From NCBI RefSeq assembly GCF_000275725.1, contig NZ_AJTS01000051.1, positions 1 through 64,000 of the forward strand: a DNA stretch of 64,000 nucleotides. The letters run 5' to 3'. The notes below the pieces were generated by a model that saw only the letters and a program-made list of their open reading frames with translations, was not told the origin of the DNA and made no database searches. Both the position numbers and the translations under genes were made by a program. Within the stretch, counting starts at the first letter, position 1. Each line of letters begins with the position of its first letter. Of this stretch, positions 43,537-52,284 are shown one piece after another. The stretch is from Vreelandella stevensii S18214. Its GTDB lineage: Bacteria; Pseudomonadota; Gammaproteobacteria; Pseudomonadales; Halomonadaceae.

Positions 43537-45941
43537 TCGTCGGGCTCCATGCTGACAAGTTGGCGCGGTCGCTCTACATGGCTGAAATGACTGTGGCTGA
43601 TGGCGTCCGAAAGGGCGCTGAGCGGCGCAATCAGCTCATCCAGCAGCTGTTCCAACGCGGCCTGGGCATCGGGAGTGTCGGCCAGATGGCTCAGACGGTC
43701 GATGTCGGCCAGGTGCAGGGCGGCATTGGCCTGGATCAGCAGCCGCCGTTCGGCGTTGCGGTAGGGCGACGAGCTGCCGGGTAGGCGATCCATCTGCCGC
43801 TCCAGGCGCTTGAGCATGTAGCCCACCGAGCGAGGGTTGGTCTCGTCGAACAGCAGCAGGTCGAGAATGGCCTCGGGGTGCAGCTCGCTGCGGTAGCGGC
43901 GACGATAGGCGGTGAAGTTGTCCGTGGTGGCCAACACGACTTCCCAGAGCGCCAGCCCCGGCGAATGGGGCGCGTTCAGGGTCAGCTTGAGCAGCGATAG
44001 CAGCCCAAGCACGCGGTCCAGAAAGCGCCCGATGTCCATGAACCGCCAGCCGTAGTGATGGGGCATGGTTTCGTTGCACAGCCCAAAGAAAGCGGCAATT
44101 TGCGCCGATAATCCTTCACAGGCGCGCCGCGCCGCGCTGGCGCCCAGGCTGGGGCTGAACGTATCCACTCGCTGGCGTAGCTGATGCACCACCCGCCAGG
44201 AGTCGTCGCCCAGATGGTCACGCACGCTTCGAGCGTTACGTAGCAAATGAGCAAACAGCGGCTTGAGGGCCTGAGCGTCTTGCTCGTCGAACTGGGCCAG
44301 CAGCGCCGTGCGTTTTTGGGCAAAGCCCACCAGCGGGGGTTTGGCGCCTTCGCCGTCGCCGTTCAAGGTAGTGATTTCCAGCGCCAGCAGCAGCTCGTCC
44401 AGTAGCTGGTCGGCAATTTCGTCCTGGTCATACTCCATCAGACGCATCAAGGCTTCGCGTAGCAAACGGGCACGGGCATCCAGCCGTTCGCCGTAGCGAC
44501 CCAGCCAGAACAGGCTTTCCGCTACCCGGCTGGGCAGGTCGGTGCCATCGCGGGTAGCCACCACGGGACCGCGTGCCTGACGCAGTTGACTGACGTGAGG
44601 CTGGGGCGTGTTGGCGGTCACCCAGACGTCCTTGACGATGGGGCTGCTGAGCGACGGCGAGCCGGGAGTGCCCACCCAGGCAAGCCCCCCCGGCATGACG
44701 TGATAATCGCTGGGCTGTTGGCTGCGGGTCGCGACGCTGCCCGGGGCTCTGGAAACGAAACAGCGCAGGTTCAGGGTGGTGGGCGACAGCCGCTGCATGT
44801 GCGGGTCGAACAGGGGGGCCGTGGCAGAAGGCGTCTGGGCATTGGCGCTGGGCAGTAGCAGTGCTTCCCCCAGCAGGTGCTGGCAGAGTGCTGGCAGGTA
44901 GTCAGCCAGCTCCGGCAGCTCCAAAGCGCCTACGCCTAGCGCATTCGACATGGCTACGCCGCTGGCCCGAGCGGCTTGCAGTAGGCCCGGGACGCCCAGC
45001 TGGGAGTCACCGCGTAGTTCCAGCGGGTCGCAGTAGGCGTCGTCGCAGTGGCGCAGCACCACGTCCACCGGCTGCAGGCCGCCCAGGGTACGTAACCAGA
45101 GCTGGCTATCGCGCACGACCATGTCCTGGCCTTCTGCCAGGTCGATGTTCAGGTAGTTGGCCAGGTAGGCATGCTCGAAATAGCGTGGGCTGCCCGGCCC
45201 CGGGGTCAACAGCACCACGGTCGGGTTGTCGCGGTGCTGGTAGGCCAGTGCGGTCAGCGTGCGGTGGTATTTATCCAGGAAACCCGCCAGGCGCTTCAGC
45301 GGCGCGTTGCGGTACATTTCAGGCAGCGCGCGGGCCATGAGAATGCGGTTTTCCAGCGTGAAACCGGTGCCGGAAGGCGCTTGCAGCCGGTCGCCAATGA
45401 CGCGCCACTGCCCTTCGGCATCCTGGATGACGTCGATGCCGTGAAAGCTGATCGCAGGACGGTCGCTGGGCTGAGAGCCGTGGCAGGGCAGCAGGAAGTG
45501 GGGCGAGGCCAGCAGCGCCTGGGTGGGCAGCAGGCCCGCATCGAATAGCGTGCGCGGGCCGTACAGGTCGTCATACAGCGCATTGAATAGCCGCGTACGC
45601 TGGGTCAGGCCGATTTCCAGCGCTTGCCATTGCGCCTGGTCGATGACCCAGGGAAGCGGGTCCAGCCGCCAGGCGCGCCCCTGGGTGTCATCGTGCATAT
45701 TGAAGATGACGCCGTTCTCGGCCAGCAGGCGCTGAAGCTCTTCATGCTGCTGATAGCGGCCCTCGGCACCCAGGCTTTCCAGAGCGCCAAGCAGGCCCTG
45801 CCAGCCGGGGCGCAGTTGGCCCTGACGGTCGAGCATCGCATCAAACGTGCCGGGCTGTCCCTTGCCTAGCTGATTCAAGTAGTCCTCGATGAGCCCGGCA
45901 GCACCGAGCTCAAGCAGTGAGGGAGAGACAGGGGCAGTCAT
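43533..45941 (-). CDS. Circularly permuted ATP-grasp (type 2) fused to an alpha-E domain
   Basis: An 802-residue fusion. Residues 1-480 are a circularly permuted ATP-grasp domain (FTLENRILMARALPEMY, YFEHAYLANYLNIDLAEGQDM, YHVMPGGLAWVG). Residues about 485-790 are an alpha-E domain (RVAESLFWLGRYGERLDARARLL). Compared with its paralogue at 49797, the part between LLPS and the PTTLNLRCF strand is about 60 residues shorter. It lacks the VVKPANESGGYG loop that holds the ATP-binding lysine and glycines. The ligase half may therefore be inactive. It is the middle gene of a leftward three-gene set. Confidence 0.88.
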   Translation of the reverse strand: MTAPVSPSLLELGAAGLIEDYLNQLGKGQPGTFDAMLDRQGQLRPGWQGLLGALESLGAEGRYQQHEELQRLLAENGVIFNMHDDTQGRAWRLDPLPWVIDQAQWQALEIGLTQRTRLFNALYDDLYGPRTLFDAGLLPTQALLASPHFLLPCHGSQPSDRPAISFHGIDVIQDAEGQWRVIGDRLQAPSGTGFTLENRILMARALPEMYRNAPLKRLAGFLDKYHRTLTALAYQHRDNPTVVLLTPGPGSPRYFEHAYLANYLNIDLAEGQDMVVRDSQLWLRTLGGLQPVDVVLRHCDDAYCDPLELRGDSQLGVPGLLQAARASGVAMSNALGVGALELPELADYLPALCQHLLGEALLLPSANAQTPSATAPLFDPHMQRLSPTTLNLRCFVSRAPGSVATRSQQPSDYHVMPGGLAWVGTPGSPSLSSPIVKDVWVTANTPQPHVSQLRQARGPVVATRDGTDLPSRVAESLFWLGRYGERLDARARLLREALMRLMEYDQDEIADQLLDELLLALEITTLNGDGEGAKPPLVGFAQKRTALLAQFDEQDAQALKPLFAHLLRNARSVRDHLGDDSWRVVHQLRQRVDTFSPSLGASAARRACEGLSAQIAAFFGLCNETMPHHYGWRFMDIGRFLDRVLGLLSLLKLTLNAPHSPGLALWEVVLATTDNFTAYRRRYRSELHPEAILDLLLFDETNPRSVGYMLKRLERQMDRLPGSSSPYRNAERRLLIQANAALHLADIDRLSHLADTPDAQAALEQLLDELIAPLSALSDAISHSHFSHVERPRQLVSMEPDE

Positions 45942-46013
45942 GATCCTGAGAGTCCTGAGCGAGTAAGGGGCGGATTATCCTGCAGCTAGCGCCGATAGGA
46001 AAGCATTACTACC

Positions 46014-49000
46014 TCATCGGCGCGGGCTCCAGCGTAGGTCAAGGGTACACGGCAGTTCCTGACTGAGGGCTTCTGGCATGGGCGCCTGGTAGCCATGGCC
46101 GTGGCCACTGTCGCTAAAGTGGCCCAGGCGTCTGGCTTCGGCTTCGAAGGCATTGACCGGGAACGTCTCGAAACTGCGCCCCGTGGGATGCACGACGTGA
46201 TAGGTGCAGCCCGCCACCGAACGCTGGTTCCAGGTGTCGATGACATCGAACACCAGCGGGGCGTGAACGGGAATCTGGGGGTGCAGGGCCGACGGCGGCT
46301 GCCAGGCCCGGTAGCGCACGCCTGCGACGGCTTCACCGTTGCGTCCTGTGGGGGAGAGCGGTACCCGGCGGCCATTGCAGGTCACCACGTAGCGGTCGCC
46401 GCTCATGCCGTTGACCTTCACTTCCAGGCGTTCCACCGAGGAGTCCACATAGCGGGCGGTACCGCCTGCCGTAGCTTCTTCACCCAGCACGTGCCAGGGC
46501 TCGATGGCCTGGCGCAGCTCGATGGAGAGCATGGGAGTATGCAAGCGGCCATGCACCGGGAAGCGGAACTCCCGGAATGGCGCAAACCACTCCAGCTCGA
46601 AATCGAACCCATGGTGGCGCAGGTCGTGCAGCACATCGTTCAGGTCTTCCCACAGGTAGTGGGGCAGCATCCAGCGGTCCTGCAGGGCGCTGCCCCAGCG
46701 TACCGGGCGCGCACGGTAGGGCGTCTTCCAACAGCGCGCCACCAGGGCGCGAATGAGCAGCGTCTGCATCAGGCCCATACGCGCGTGGGGAGGCATTTCA
46801 AAACCGCGCAGCTCCAGCAGCCCCAACCGGCCGCTGTCGCTGTCCGGTGAGTAGAGCTTGTCGATACAGAACTCGGCGCGGTGGGTGTTGCCGGTCAGGT
46901 CGGTGAGCAGGTGACGCAGCAGTCGGTCCACCAGCCAGGGCTGAACGACCTCGCCTTCGGGCATCTGTTGCAGGGCGATTTCCAGCTCGTAGAGCGCCTC
47001 GTGGCGGGCTTCATCCACTCGCGGGGCCTGACTGGTCGGGCCAATGAATAGCCCGGAAAACAGATACGACAGGCTCGGGTGGTGCTGCCAGTAGGTCACC
47101 AGGCTGGCCAGCAGGTCCGGCCGACGCAGAAACGGGGAGTCCTCCGGTGTCATGCCGCCCAGCGTGACATGGTTGCCGCCGCCGGTGCCGGTATGGCGGC
47201 CATCGACCATGAATTTTTCGGTGCCCAGCCGCGCCTGGCGGGCTTCATCGTAGAGCCGTTCGGTCTGGGCGACCAGCGCTGGCCAGCTGTCGGCCGGCAT
47301 GATGTTGACCTCAATGACACCGGGGTCCGGGGTGATCTGGAAGCTGGACAAGCGCGGGTCTCGGGGCGGCGCATAGCCTTCGATCATGACCGGGCACGCC
47401 AGCGCCTGGGCGGTTTCCTCGATGCTGCTCAACAGGTCTAGATAGTGCTCCAGGTGGGTCAGCGGCGGCAGGAAGACGTGCAGGCGGCCCTCCCGGGGCT
47501 CGACGCACAGGCTGGTATGGATCACCTTGTGTTCGCGGTCGTCGGCGGCGCTTGGCTGCTGCTGAACGGCTTCGCCTTCCGGGTGGCTATGGCTAGGGTG
47601 CAGGCTCTGGCCATGGCGCTCGGCGCTGGTGAAGCGATGCTGTTCGGCATTGCGGCGCGCCACTTCCCCGTGAATGTCGCCCAGCGCAGGTCGCGGTGCA
47701 AACAGCGACTGGGGCTGCGGCTGCTCTTCCGGGTCGGCCCAGGGGAGCGCCGACAGCGGCAGACGCAGGCCCATGGGGGAGTCGCCTGGCACCAGGAACA
47801 GGTGATCGCGTTTGAGCGGCCAACGGCCGCTTTCCCAGCGATGAGACTGGGAAATCGAGTGACGCAACGGGAGCGCATAGCCCACGACGGCGCCCAGGTC
47901 CTGCTCCAGCAGCCGTGCCAGGCGGCGGCGTTCGGCATCGTCTTTCAGGTCGGCATTACGCGGGTCGACGCTGACCGGTAGGGTCTGCTCTTTCCAAAGG
48001 TAGTAGTAGGCATCTTCGTAGGCGGGAATCCAGTGGCGCTGCGCCACGCCCAGGCGTTCGCCCAGCGTATGGATGAAGCGCTCTACCATGGCGTTGTCGA
48101 CCTTGGCGTGGGGCGCGCCTTCGGTGCTGGCCAGCCACTTGGGGTCGCGCCACAGGGGCGCGCCATCCTTGCGCCAGTAACAGGCCAGCGCCCAGCGAGG
48201 CAGCGGTTCGCCAGGGTACCACTTGCCCTGTTGCTGCTGAATGACGCTACCGGCCGCGTAGGCTTCCTGCAGTCGGGTCAGCAGCGCCTCGGCGCGCTCA
48301 CGCTTGTGCTCGCCCAGCGCTTCGGTGTTCCACTGGGGGCTCTCCATGTCGTCGATGGAAACGAAGGTCGGCTCGCCCCCCATGGTCAGGCGAACATCCT
48401 GCTGCTGGAGGACTTCATCCACCTGGTCGCCCAGCGCCAGAATGGCCTGCCACTGCTGATCGCTGTAGGGGCGGGTGACGCGCGGGTCTTCATGGATGCG
48501 CTCCACGCGCATCTCGACATCGAATTCCACTTCGCACTTGTCGGAAAAACCGGTAATGGCCGCGGCGCTGCCGGTGGTGGGGGTGGCGGCCAGCGGAATA
48601 TGCCCTTCACCAGCGAACAGGCCGGAGGTGGGGTCCAGGCCCACCCAGCCTGCGCCCGGCAGGAAGACTTCGGTCCAGGCATGCAGGTCGGTAAAGTCAA
48701 CCTCGGTACCGCTGGGGCCATCCAGCGCTTTGACGTCCGGGGCCAGCTGAATCAGATAGCCGGATACAAAGCGAGCCGCCAGCCCCAAATGGCGCAGGAT
48801 CTGTACCAGTAACCAGGCGCTGTCGCGGCAGGAACCACTGGCCAGAGTTAGGGTTTCTTCACAGCTTTGTACGCCGGGCTCCATACGCACCAGGTAGCTG
48901 ATGTCCTGTTGCAGACGCTGGTTGAGCGCCACCAGAAAATCGACGCTGGTGGTGGGCTCCCGAGGTACTTCCTTAAGCCATGCTTTTAGGCGCGGCCCTG

Positions 49001-49367
49001 CTTCGGTGACTTCCAGATAGGGGCCTAGCTCCTTGAGAAGCTCATCGGAATAATGGAACGGAATTTTTTGCGCGGCATCGTCGAGAAAAAAGTCGAAAGG
49101 GTTGATGACCGTCATGGGGGCCACCAGCTCGACGGCAATGGTGAGTTCCTTGCGTGGCTCTGGAAACACGATACGCGCATTAAAGTTGCCAAAGGGGTCT
49201 TGCTGCCAATTCAGAAAGTGGTCATCCCCTGAAATATTCAGCGAGTAGGCATCGATATGAGTACGGCAGTGGGGGGCCGGGCGCAGGCGGACGACATGGG
49301 GTGACAGTTTGACGGGGCGGTCAAATCGATAGGTTGTGCGGTGATGCAAGGCAACGCGAATGGTCAT
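46014..49367 (-). CDS. Transglutaminase-DUF2126 protein
   Basis: A 1117-residue two-part protein. The first 300 residues are a transglutaminase-like peptidase domain (Cys in SGSCRDSAWLLVQ, His in DLHAWTEVFL, Asp in GLDPTSG). The rest is the DUF2126 domain, with DVRLTMGGEPTFV, VIEVNIMPADSW and GTGGGNHVTLGG, which resembles ATP-grasp or glutamine-synthetase-like amidoligases. It leads the leftward set and is divergent from the ATP-grasp/alpha-E operon at 49797. The pairing implies that one chain could both make and cut an amide bond. Confidence 0.9.
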   Translation of the reverse strand: MTIRVALHHRTTYRFDRPVKLSPHVVRLRPAPHCRTHIDAYSLNISGDDHFLNWQQDPFGNFNARIVFPEPRKELTIAVELVAPMTVINPFDFFLDDAAQKIPFHYSDELLKELGPYLEVTEAGPRLKAWLKEVPREPTTSVDFLVALNQRLQQDISYLVRMEPGVQSCEETLTLASGSCRDSAWLLVQILRHLGLAARFVSGYLIQLAPDVKALDGPSGTEVDFTDLHAWTEVFLPGAGWVGLDPTSGLFAGEGHIPLAATPTTGSAAAITGFSDKCEVEFDVEMRVERIHEDPRVTRPYSDQQWQAILALGDQVDEVLQQQDVRLTMGGEPTFVSIDDMESPQWNTEALGEHKRERAEALLTRLQEAYAAGSVIQQQQGKWYPGEPLPRWALACYWRKDGAPLWRDPKWLASTEGAPHAKVDNAMVERFIHTLGERLGVAQRHWIPAYEDAYYYLWKEQTLPVSVDPRNADLKDDAERRRLARLLEQDLGAVVGYALPLRHSISQSHRWESGRWPLKRDHLFLVPGDSPMGLRLPLSALPWADPEEQPQPQSLFAPRPALGDIHGEVARRNAEQHRFTSAERHGQSLHPSHSHPEGEAVQQQPSAADDREHKVIHTSLCVEPREGRLHVFLPPLTHLEHYLDLLSSIEETAQALACPVMIEGYAPPRDPRLSSFQITPDPGVIEVNIMPADSWPALVAQTERLYDEARQARLGTEKFMVDGRHTGTGGGNHVTLGGMTPEDSPFLRRPDLLASLVTYWQHHPSLSYLFSGLFIGPTSQAPRVDEARHEALYELEIALQQMPEGEVVQPWLVDRLLRHLLTDLTGNTHRAEFCIDKLYSPDSDSGRLGLLELRGFEMPPHARMGLMQTLLIRALVARCWKTPYRARPVRWGSALQDRWMLPHYLWEDLNDVLHDLRHHGFDFELEWFAPFREFRFPVHGRLHTPMLSIELRQAIEPWHVLGEEATAGGTARYVDSSVERLEVKVNGMSGDRYVVTCNGRRVPLSPTGRNGEAVAGVRYRAWQPPSALHPQIPVHAPLVFDVIDTWNQRSVAGCTYHVVHPTGRSFETFPVNAFEAEARRLGHFSDSGHGHGYQAPMPEALSQELPCTLDLRWSPRR

Positions 49368-49537
49368 GAGCCACCCTCAAATAAAAGCGTAAATTCTCGC
49401 AGCTACTGATGAACTGCGACGCAACAAGACATTTACCCAAGAGTATCGTTGGAGTTGAACTTTTTTGCAGCTGCAATATGCCCAAGGGCGTTTAAGAAGT
49501 GTGGAAAATTGTGATCGCATCGCTTTTAATTAAATCT

Positions 49538-49553
49538 TGCACCAAATTGGTGC
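49538..49553 (+). promoter_or_regulatory. NtrC-type enhancer site
   Basis: TGCACCAAATTGGTGC is a near-perfect copy of the NtrC consensus GCACC-N5-GGTGC. It lies about 145 bases upstream of the sigma-54 promoter described next, a normal enhancer distance. Only one clear copy was found; weak flanking sites are possible. Confidence 0.72.
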
Positions 49554-49682
49554 TTTTTTTCGAGAGTTTTTTTGTCAAGGCACAAGTTTGGTTCAGTGAG
49601 GGGGTGGGAAGGTATCGCGGCATTACAAAGTGGCCGCGTTTTATCAAACGTGGCTGCCGTAGCGTTGAAATATCGGGAAAGG

Positions 49683-49697
49683 TGGTACGGGGATTGC
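49683..49697 (+). promoter_or_regulatory. Sigma-54 promoter of the ATP-grasp/alpha-E operon
   Basis: TGGTACGGGGATTGC has the invariant GG and GC 10 bases apart and matches TGGCACG-N4-TTGC at all but one key base. It points toward the gene at 49797, leaving a leader of about 90 bases. Together with the NtrC site it predicts activation under nitrogen limitation. The rest of 49368-49796 contains no convincing gene. Confidence 0.7.
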
Positions 49698-49796
49698 GTG
49701 GTTATATAGCTCAATAAGTACGTCGATTGCACGCGGCAGGCCTACACTATTGTTCAAGGAAGTTGCCGCTTCCACCCCAGCGCCAGGAGAGCGCCC

Positions 49797-51281
49797 ATGA
49801 GCCAGGTCAATTGGAACAACTATGCGTGCCGTGATTTTTACGATGAGTTGCTAGAAGCGCCGGGTAAACCCAGAGCTTCTGCCGATGAGCTTTGTAATAT
49901 GCTGGCTCGGTTTAGCGCCGAAGAGTTGGCGGAAAGAAAAACCGCTGCGGAAATCGCCATTCGTACCATGGGGATTACGTTTACCGTGTATTCCGAAGGG
50001 GCAATGATCGACCGCGCCTGGCCATTCGATATTGTGCCCAGGATCATACCGGCCCATGAGTGGCGCAAGACGGAAGCCGGTTTAAAACAGCGCGTTCAAG
50101 CACTCAATCTCTTTATCGACGATCTTTATCACGATCAGAAAGTGGTCAAGGACAAAGTGCTGCCTGCGGAAGTGCTTGCTCAGTCGGCCAATTTTCGCCC
50201 GCAGTGTGTGGGCATTAACCCGCCCCATGGTATCTGGGCGCATATTTGTGGCTCTGATTTGGTACGCGGTGGCGATGGCACGCTCTACGTGCTTGAGGAC
50301 AATCTGCGGATTCCTTCCGGGGTCTCCTACATGCTGGAAAACCGCAACGTCACCAAACGGGTGCTACCCGAGCTGTTTGCGTCGGGCAAAATCCTGCCAG
50401 TAGACGACTACGTGGCGCAGCTGTATGACATGCTGGCGGCCATGTCTCCCCGTCCCGGTGATGACCCTCAGGTCGTGGTATTGACCCCTGGTATTTACAA
50501 CTCGGCCTATTTCGAACACGCCTATCTTGCCCAGCAGATGGGGGTCGAGCTGGTGCAGGGTAGCGACATGCTGGTGGACGATGATGACGTGGTCCACATG
50601 CGTACGGTGGAGGGTCTGCGACGGGTGGATGTCATTTATCGTCGTGTGGATGACGAGTTTCTGGACCCTGAAGCCTTCAATCCGCATTCGATGCTGGGCG
50701 TGCCTGGGCTGATGCGCGCCTGGCGGGCGGGCAAGGTGGCGTTGGCCAATGCGCCAGGGGCAGGCGTGGCAGACGACAAGGTGGTCTACGCCTTCGTGCC
50801 CGAGTTGATTCGCTACTATCTGGATCAGGAGCCGCTGCTGCCCAACGTGCCCAGCTACCTGTGCATGTTCGATGACGACCGCAAGTACGTACTGGATCAC
50901 CTCGACGAGCTGGTGGTGAAGCCTGCCAATGAGTCCGGGGGCTACGGCATGCTGATCGGGCCTCGCTCCACCAGGGAAACCCGCGACGAGTTTGCCCGCC
51001 TGATCAAGGAGAACCCGCGCAACTACATGGCCCAGCCTACGCTGGCGCTCTCCACCACGCCCACCCTGGCCAACGGCTTGCCGCAGCCGCGTCATGTGGA
51101 CCTGCGCCCGTTCATTCTCTCCGGCCCCGAAACCCATGTCACCACGGGTGGTTTGACCCGCGTGGCACTGGTGGAGGGGTCGCTGGTGGTCAACTCGTCC
51201 CAGGGGGGCGGCAGCAAGGATACCTGGATCGTCGAGGTCGATGAGAACGCGGCTGATGCCGCCGAGCAGGAAGGAGTCTAA
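49797..51281 (+). CDS. Circularly permuted ATP-grasp amidoligase (type 1)
   Basis: A 494-residue protein with complete family motifs: FTVYSEGAMIDRAWPFDIVPRI (start of the domain), LEDNLRIPSGVSYMLENR, YFEHAYLAQQMGVELVQGSD, the ATP loop VVKPANESGGYGM, and the HVDLRPFILSG and TTGGLTRVAL strands. It is predicted to activate a carboxylate with ATP and join it to an amine, for example to extend a peptide. An alpha-E partner follows after 4 bases. Substrate unknown; regulation probably by NtrC and sigma-54. Confidence 0.92.
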   Translation: MSQVNWNNYACRDFYDELLEAPGKPRASADELCNMLARFSAEELAERKTAAEIAIRTMGITFTVYSEGAMIDRAWPFDIVPRIIPAHEWRKTEAGLKQRVQALNLFIDDLYHDQKVVKDKVLPAEVLAQSANFRPQCVGINPPHGIWAHICGSDLVRGGDGTLYVLEDNLRIPSGVSYMLENRNVTKRVLPELFASGKILPVDDYVAQLYDMLAAMSPRPGDDPQVVVLTPGIYNSAYFEHAYLAQQMGVELVQGSDMLVDDDDVVHMRTVEGLRRVDVIYRRVDDEFLDPEAFNPHSMLGVPGLMRAWRAGKVALANAPGAGVADDKVVYAFVPELIRYYLDQEPLLPNVPSYLCMFDDDRKYVLDHLDELVVKPANESGGYGMLIGPRSTRETRDEFARLIKENPRNYMAQPTLALSTTPTLANGLPQPRHVDLRPFILSGPETHVTTGGLTRVALVEGSLVVNSSQGGGSKDTWIVEVDENAADAAEQEGV

Positions 51282-51285
51282 CGCC

Positions 51286-52284
51286 ATGCTGTCACGCGTA
51301 GCTGAAAACCTGTACTGGATGGCGCGCTACATCGAGCGGGCCGAAGACACCGCGCGGCTGCTGAGCGTCAATAGCCACCTGATGCTCGACCTGCCGCGCC
51401 ACCTGCCGTTGGGCTGGGCGCCACTGATCGAAATGACCGGTACTCTGGATGCGTTTAACGAGCGCCATTCCAGCTTTGACGAGCGTAGCGTAGTGCATTT
51501 TTTGTGTGCCGATGCGCAGAATGGCAGTTCGATTCTTTCGGCGCTGGCCAGTGCTCGGGAAAACCTGCGCACTACCCGAGACGTGGTGCCCAGGGAGATC
51601 TGGGAGGAGGTCAACCAGCTCTATTTGAGCGTGGCCGACCATGCGGAAAACGGTGTCAGCCCGCGCCGTCGCGATGCCTTCCTGAAGAACGTGATTCGCG
51701 GCTGCCAGACGCTGACTGGCCTGATCGAAGGCACCTTGAGCCATGGGCCGGCCCGTACCTTCATCCAGTTGGGCAGACATCTGGAGCGGGCCGACATGAC
51801 CACGCGTATTGTGGACGTACGTTCCGCGAGCCTGCTGCCCCAGAACCCCGAAGAGCTATTGCCGTTCGAAAACCTTCAGTGGATGAGCGTGCTCAAGTCG
51901 CTGACGGCCTATCAAATGTACCGTCAGGAAGTGCGGCTGAGAGTGCGGGGCCCCGATGTGCTGCGCTATCTGCTGCAGGACCCGAACCTGCCGCGCTCGA
52001 TTGCCTGTAGCCTGGAAACGCTGGGCCATGAGCTACAGCTACTGCCCAGGCAGGACCGGGTGGCCGCCACGGTGTCGCTGGTGCGTGCCGATGTGGTCGA
52101 TGCCGATATCCAGGCGTTGGCTCACTCCCCCAGCAAGTTGCATGCGTTCGTGGATGAGCTACAGATTGGCTTTGCCGCGATCCATGACACGCTCAGGGCA
52201 ACGTACTTCGTGAATAGCGACAACGTGCCCAAGGTGACCCAGCGACAAAGTCAGGGCCACCTGGGGGATCATGATAACGATTGA
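51286..52284 (+). CDS. Alpha-E domain protein, partner of the ATP-grasp ligase
   Basis: An all-helical 332-residue protein with the alpha-E signature MLSRVAENLYWMARYIERAEDTARLL in outline at its N terminus and QLGRHLERADMTTRIVDV in the middle. No catalytic motif is known; it occurs as a fused or separate partner of circularly permuted ATP-grasp proteins. GGAAGGAG precedes the ATG at 51286, supporting this start over an upstream in-frame ATG at 51241. The stop abuts that of the convergent peptidase gene. Confidence 0.92.
   Translation: MLSRVAENLYWMARYIERAEDTARLLSVNSHLMLDLPRHLPLGWAPLIEMTGTLDAFNERHSSFDERSVVHFLCADAQNGSSILSALASARENLRTTRDVVPREIWEEVNQLYLSVADHAENGVSPRRRDAFLKNVIRGCQTLTGLIEGTLSHGPARTFIQLGRHLERADMTTRIVDVRSASLLPQNPEELLPFENLQWMSVLKSLTAYQMYRQEVRLRVRGPDVLRYLLQDPNLPRSIACSLETLGHELQLLPRQDRVAATVSLVRADVVDADIQALAHSPSKLHAFVDELQIGFAAIHDTLRATYFVNSDNVPKVTQRQSQGHLGDHDND

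Noticed and set aside
49377-49500. A sigma-54 promoter for the leftward DUF2126 set
   Set aside because: TTGGGCATATTGCAGC on the minus strand has GG and GC at the right distance but a poor -12 element (TTGC is out of place).
49499-49717. A 72-codon open frame in the gap between the two ATP-grasp gene sets
   Set aside because: No ribosome site, composition unlike the neighbours, and it overlaps the NtrC and sigma-54 sites; treated as regulatory DNA.
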